A DNA stretch of 48,436 nt, taken from Actinomycetota bacterium (GTDB taxonomy: Bacteria > Actinomycetota > Thermoleophilia > RBG-16-64-13). The stretch covers positions 1-48,436 of the forward strand of contig JAAYZX010000106.1 in the NCBI GenBank assembly GCA_012514635.1, read 5' to 3'. The position numbers and the translations under genes are program-made. The notes under the pieces are model-generated. The model was not told the origin of the DNA. It made no database searches and was given only the letters and a program-made list of their open reading frames with translations. Position 1 is the first letter of the stretch; each line of letters opens with the position of its first letter. Of this stretch, positions 44,778 to 48,436 are shown one piece after another.

Positions 44778-45626
44778 GTGAACTCCCTCGACATCCGCGT
44801 ATCGGAACACGCCGGCTTTTGCTGGGGGGTGAAGCGGGCTCTGGACATGGCTCGGCGGGCCGCCGCAGCCGCGGCGCCTCCCGTCCGCAGCCTGGGGCCG
44901 CTGATCCACAACCCCGGCGTCATCGAAGACCTTGTAGATCAGGGTATCGTCGTGGTGGATGATCCCGCGTCTGTTCGAGGTGGCACGGTAATTATCCGCT
45001 CGCATGGAGTAGAGCATGAAATCATCGACAGACTCGCTGCACGAGCCGTCAACCTCGTTGATGCCACCTGTACATTTGTGAAGTCGGCTCAGGAGAAGGC
45101 CAAACGCCTATGCGACCAAGGATATCTAGTCGTGATCCTGGGGGAGCCTGAACATCCGGAGGTTCTGGGTATTCGGTCGTACGCAGGTGTAGACGCTCTG
45201 GTGGTGGAGGGTCCCGAGGGCCTCCCTGCCGCAATCACTCGTCCCAGAGTGGGTGTGGTGGTGCAGACTACGCAACCTCCGGAACGTCTGGCTGCGCTGG
45301 TTGCGGCGCTTGCGCCCCGGGTGCGGGAGCTGCGGGTCTTCAACACTATCTGTAGCGCCACTGAACAACGCCAGAAGGCGGCAGTGTCCACAGCCGGTGC
45401 AGTAGATGTGGTTATTGTCGTGGGGGGGAGGAACTCGGGGAATACAACTCGTCTTGCCGAGCTCTGTGCTGCGGTACAACCCCGCACATACCATGTGGAA
45501 TCCGCAGCGGAGATACAATCGGAGTGGCTGACGAATGCGAGTTCGGTTGGTATCACCGCGGGAGCGTCCACTCCACCGGATCAGATCCAAGCCGTGGTGG
45601 AACAAGTCAGGCGGTTGGGATCATGA
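44778..45626 (+). CDS. ispH: 4-hydroxy-3-methylbut-2-enyl diphosphate reductase
   Basis: Last step of the MEP pathway; 4Fe-4S reductase giving IPP and DMAPP. 282 residues. The three cluster cysteines are Cys15 (GFCWGVKRA), Cys98 (DATCTFV) and Cys192 (NTICSATEQRQ); PLIHNP (41-46) and SHGVE (75-79) carry the substrate histidines. GTG 44778 has GAGG 8 nt upstream and matches the family start; an in-frame GTG at 44751 has its ribosome site touching it. ATGA overlap with der. Confidence 0.94.
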   Translation: MNSLDIRVSEHAGFCWGVKRALDMARRAAAAAAPPVRSLGPLIHNPGVIEDLVDQGIVVVDDPASVRGGTVIIRSHGVEHEIIDRLAARAVNLVDATCTFVKSAQEKAKRLCDQGYLVVILGEPEHPEVLGIRSYAGVDALVVEGPEGLPAAITRPRVGVVVQTTQPPERLAALVAALAPRVRELRVFNTICSATEQRQKAAVSTAGAVDVVIVVGGRNSGNTTRLAELCAAVQPRTYHVESAAEIQSEWLTNASSVGITAGASTPPDQIQAVVEQVRRLGS

Positions 45627-46942
45627 GAGTGTTACCTCGCGTTGCCATTGTGGGATACCCCAACGTGGGGAAGTCCACGCTTTTCAACCGCATCACGGGG
45701 ACGCGGGAGGCCGTGGTGGCTCCCGAGTCGGGCGTGACCAGGGATCGCAAAGAGGGTGTGGCCGAATGGGGCGGTCGGGAGTTTGTGGTGGTGGACACAG
45801 GAGGTATCGACACGCGTTCTCAGGAACCGCTCGCCGGCCTCGTGCGCGCACAGGCCGAGGCGGCAATGGAGGAGGCCGCCGTGGTTATCTTCGTAGTTGA
45901 CGGCCTGATAGGCGTGGGTCGCGAAGAGATGGATACGGCTAGGGCGCTCAATCGCGGATCGGCTCATGCAATTCTGGCGGTCAATAAGATCGACATCAAA
46001 GCGGCGGCCGACCGCATACACGAATTTTGGGCACTCGGCTTGGGAGAGCCTCTAGGGGTATCTGCAGAGCATGGGCTGAGTGTGGGCGATCTGCTCGACC
46101 TCGTGGTCGCCGTATTACCCGAACCTATTGAAGAGGATGCGGAGCGCCAACCGTCCATCGGAATCACTATTGTTGGTAGGCCCAACGTGGGGAAGAGCTC
46201 CCTGCTCAACGCGCTATTGGGTAGCGAGCGTGTGATTGTGTCATCTATTCCGGGGACCACACGGGACGCCATTGACACCACGGTGCAGCACGAAGGCCGC
46301 GTGATCAACCTGGTCGATACAGCGGGCCTGCGTCGCCCGTCGCGCCGCAGTGGTGAATCTTTAGAATTCTACAGCTCCGTACGCACTATGCAGGCCCTGC
46401 GCCGTTCTGACGTGGCGCTGGTGCTCACCGATGCCTCTGAAGGTCTTGTGGATCTCGATCTGCAGATCGCCTACGAGGCGCAGCGCGCCGGCTGCGCTAC
46501 CATAGTCCTGTTCAACAAGTGGGATATCGCTGACATGGACCTCGAAATGGCTGCCGAGAGGATCGGAGTTAAAGTGAAGATGCGTCCGCCGTGCCTGGCT
46601 GTGTCGTGCCGGACGGGCTACAATTTGGATCGCGTCCTGCCCATGGCGATGGATCGCTATGAGACCTACAGTAGCCGGATATCCACCAGGGCACTCAACA
46701 GTTGGCTGGCGGGGTTACGGGCGCGTGGAGGATTTCCGCACCGCAGCGGCAAATCACTCAAGCTCTTCTATATTGTTCAATACGAAACGTCTCCGCCTCG
46801 TTTCAAAGCGATGATCAACAGCCGCTCGCTCATAACCCGCTCGTTCGCGTATTATTTGGAGAACCGGTTGCGTGAGTCGTTTGGTCTGGCCGGTGTCCCC
46901 GTCATCATCGACTTCGAAGGCAAGGAGGAGCGCTACTCGTGA
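45623..46942 (+). CDS. der: GTPase Der (EngA)
   Basis: Ribosome assembly GTPase with two tandem G domains, 439 residues. First P-loop GYPNVGKST (11-19), second GRPNVGKSS (about 187-195); DTAGLRRPSRRSG switch region in the second domain; NKWD as the G4 motif; C-terminal KH-like domain with SPPRFKAMINSRSLI. ATG 45623 overlaps the ispH stop as ATGA. The frame is open upstream inside ispH, but that part is not coding. Confidence 0.96.
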   Translation: MRVLPRVAIVGYPNVGKSTLFNRITGTREAVVAPESGVTRDRKEGVAEWGGREFVVVDTGGIDTRSQEPLAGLVRAQAEAAMEEAAVVIFVVDGLIGVGREEMDTARALNRGSAHAILAVNKIDIKAAADRIHEFWALGLGEPLGVSAEHGLSVGDLLDLVVAVLPEPIEEDAERQPSIGITIVGRPNVGKSSLLNALLGSERVIVSSIPGTTRDAIDTTVQHEGRVINLVDTAGLRRPSRRSGESLEFYSSVRTMQALRRSDVALVLTDASEGLVDLDLQIAYEAQRAGCATIVLFNKWDIADMDLEMAAERIGVKVKMRPPCLAVSCRTGYNLDRVLPMAMDRYETYSSRISTRALNSWLAGLRARGGFPHRSGKSLKLFYIVQYETSPPRFKAMINSRSLITRSFAYYLENRLRESFGLAGVPVIIDFEGKEERYS

Positions 46943-47676
46943 GCAATCCCTGGCTAATCGTAGGGGTCGCGGCGGGATCGTATCTTCTGGGTTCCGTGTC
47001 GCCCAGTGTCTTCTTAGGCCGTCTGGTCAAGCATGTCGACCTGCGCCGGCACGGCAGCGGGAATCCCGGCACTACCAATGCGTTCCGCGTGCTCGGCGTC
47101 AGACTGGGGATCGTAGTCCTTGTGTGCGACATCCTAAAGGGTCTTCTTCCCATCCTGGTTTGTCGCTGGCTCGGCTTTGGTCCGTTGGCTTCGGTGGGGG
47201 CAGGGCTCGCAGCCATCGTAGGACACAATTGGTCCATCTTTCTGCGCGGGAAGGGTGGCAAAGGCATTGCTACCACCGCCGGGGTAATCATAGGGTTGAT
47301 GCCCATCATTAGCGGTATCGTTGTTCTCAGCTTTGCGGTCATGATCCTCATAACCAGATACATATCGGTGGGATCCCTGTTTGCCACTCTAGTATTTGTG
47401 GCTGCAACACTGATTGGGAGACAACCCTGGCCCTACATCGTCTGTTCCTCTTGCGCGGCCGTCATGATTTTCTACGCGCACCGGGGCAATCTGAAGCGCC
47501 TGTTCAAGCGGCAAGAGCCACGATTAGTCCTGCCGTGGGAAAAGAAAAAAAGTGCCGCCAAGACCGCCGGCAACAGCAATTCCGCTAAGGCGACCTCCAA
47601 GCAGGCTAAGCCCAATGCCCACAAACACGCGCCGCGGAAGGCGCCCAAGCGTGTCGCCCCCCGTGGCTCCGGATAG
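46939..47676 (+). CDS. plsY: Glycerol-3-phosphate acyltransferase PlsY with basic C-terminal tail
   Basis: Integral membrane enzyme that adds an acyl group from acyl phosphate to glycerol 3-phosphate. The family motifs are seen: LLGSVSPSVFLGRLV (16-30), HGSGNPGTTNAFRVLG (38-53) and GHNWSIFLRGKGGKG (95-109). The family core ends near residue 195. A tail of about 45 residues follows, rich in Lys, Ala, Pro, Ser and Thr (about 201-245), likely disordered and cytoplasmic. GTG 46939 has AGGAGG about 11 nt upstream; GTGA overlap with der. Confidence 0.92.
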   Translation: MSNPWLIVGVAAGSYLLGSVSPSVFLGRLVKHVDLRRHGSGNPGTTNAFRVLGVRLGIVVLVCDILKGLLPILVCRWLGFGPLASVGAGLAAIVGHNWSIFLRGKGGKGIATTAGVIIGLMPIISGIVVLSFAVMILITRYISVGSLFATLVFVAATLIGRQPWPYIVCSSCAAVMIFYAHRGNLKRLFKRQEPRLVLPWEKKKSAAKTAGNSNSAKATSKQAKPNAHKHAPRKAPKRVAPRGSG

Positions 47677-48436
47677 AGCCGGCGGGTCACCCGTTCAGGC
47701 AGCAACGCATCGTCTTGAGAGAGTTGCCGTCGTAGGGGCGGGAAGTTGGGGCACGGCCATCGCACGACATCTCGCCTTGAGAGGCACTCATACCTTCCTG
47801 TTGTCTCGTCGCACCGAACATGCAGAGGCCATGGCCCAACTCAGACGCAACCCGGATTATTTGCGTACCGTCACCTTTCCGGAAGAACTCCAGGTGGGCA
47901 CCTACACCAACTTCAACTTCTCCGCCTGCGATCTCGTGGTATTGGCTGTTCCCAGCCGAGGCTACGCTGCAGTCTTGGAAACTCTGCAACCGCTACTCCC
48001 GGTCGGTATCGGTATTCTCAGCCTGACCAAGGGTCTGGAGCCGGGCACGTTGCGCAGACTGAGCGTGGTGCTGGAGGAGACGCTCGAAACGATTGCCCCT
48101 CGTATTGCCGTGTTATCGGGGCCCAACCATGCGGAAGAGGTGTCGCTCGACATGCCCGCGGCCACCGTAATCGCCTCCAAGGATCAGGCTTTCGCCGAGG
48201 AGCTGCAAACATTGGTAAGCGACGAACGCTTTCGCGCGTACGTGAACTACGACGTGGTGGGAGTGGAAATAGCAGGCACTGTAAAGAATGTGATTGCAAT
48301 GGCTACCGGCGCCGCCGATGGCCTCGGATTCGGTGATAATACCAGGGCCGCGGTCATGACTCGAGGATTGGCAGAGATGGCCCGCCTCGGCTGCGCCCTG
48401 GGAGCAGACCAGATGACCTTCTCGGGTCTTGCCGGA
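47651..48436 (+). CDS. gpsA: Glycerol-3-phosphate dehydrogenase [NAD(P)+], truncated by window end
   Basis: Makes glycerol 3-phosphate for PlsY. 262 codons are inside the window; the C-terminus is cut off. The dinucleotide motif VVGAGSWGTAIARHLA is at about 27-42; LSLTKGLEPGT, LSGPNHAEEV, the catalytic-lysine segment EIAGTVKNVIAMA and GFGDNTRAAV follow. The start is likely GTG 47651 with GGAAGG about 9 nt upstream, overlapping plsY by 26 nt; GTG 47663 is possible. About 20 residues precede the usual start. Confidence 0.93.
   Translation, partial: MSPPVAPDRAGGSPVQAATHRLERVAVVGAGSWGTAIARHLALRGTHTFLLSRRTEHAEAMAQLRRNPDYLRTVTFPEELQVGTYTNFNFSACDLVVLAVPSRGYAAVLETLQPLLPVGIGILSLTKGLEPGTLRRLSVVLEETLETIAPRIAVLSGPNHAEEVSLDMPAATVIASKDQAFAEELQTLVSDERFRAYVNYDVVGVEIAGTVKNVIAMATGAADGLGFGDNTRAAVMTRGLAEMARLGCALGADQMTFSGLAG

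Noticed and set aside
45524-45622. Upstream extension of the der frame
   Set aside because: It overlaps ispH; the normal Der N-terminus begins at ATG 45623.

Overview
The window looks like chromosomal core genome from an anaerobic, deep-branching actinomycetote (inference). Three things point there. The order tlyA-nadK-recN-pyrG-nudix-xerD ... scpA-scpB-rluB ... cmk-der matches the order I recall from Mycobacterium tuberculosis (about Rv1694 to Rv1713). GTG starts and 4-nt ATGA/GTGA gene overlaps are very common. Anaerobe-type genes are present (ferredoxin-domain MinD ATPases and NifX-like proteins). Type IV pilus genes and an Asp23 protein argue against a typical actinomycete. The class cannot be fixed from this sequence. 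I see no mobile element, CRISPR array, tRNA or broken gene.

Layout. Positions 1-144 are the 3' part of a 5S rRNA gene and its terminator, followed by dapA. A minus-strand block (1237-4643) encodes two small NifX-family proteins, two MinD-type ATPases with inserted double 4Fe-4S domains, and an Mrp ATPase; this resembles the anaerobe-specific ORP (orange protein) system of Desulfovibrio. A second minus-strand pair (4783-6607) encodes a KAS III homologue with an altered catalytic triad and an enoyl-CoA hydratase. From 6814 to the end all genes are on the plus strand.

The plus-strand run starts with type IV pilus genes (prepilin peptidase, pilM, pilN, pilO and a PilP-like lipoprotein). It continues with aroC, a fused aroK-aroB, aroQ, an M24 peptidase and efp. 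Next come a pyruvate/oxaloacetate carboxyltransferase fused to a complete AccB-like biotin carrier, accC, an Asp23 gene, nusB, dxs, tlyA, nadK, recN and pyrG. An M20 peptidase, a Nudix hydrolase, ald and xerD follow, then a fused phosphopentomutase/purine nucleoside phosphorylase and a 908-residue DHH-CBS-CBS-nucleotidyltransferase. The last part holds an S2P protease, scpA, scpB, rluB, hisC, aroF, tyrA, aroA, cmk, plsC, ispH, der, plsY and a truncated gpsA.

How the genes work together. Two aromatic blocks (10861-14206 and 38677-43359) supply all of the shikimate pathway except aroE, plus the tyrosine branch; pheA is absent. dxs and ispH are the first and last steps of the MEP isoprenoid pathway. 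plsC, plsY and gpsA make phosphatidic acid. The biotin carrier fusion and AccC can form a two-subunit pyruvate carboxylase. scpA and scpB with xerD serve chromosome segregation. The most unusual features are the ORP-like cluster, the two enzyme fusions (carboxyltransferase-AccB and DeoB-PNP), and a row of five consecutive inverted repeats filling the hisC-aroF gap, followed by a strong hairpin at the start of tyrA.
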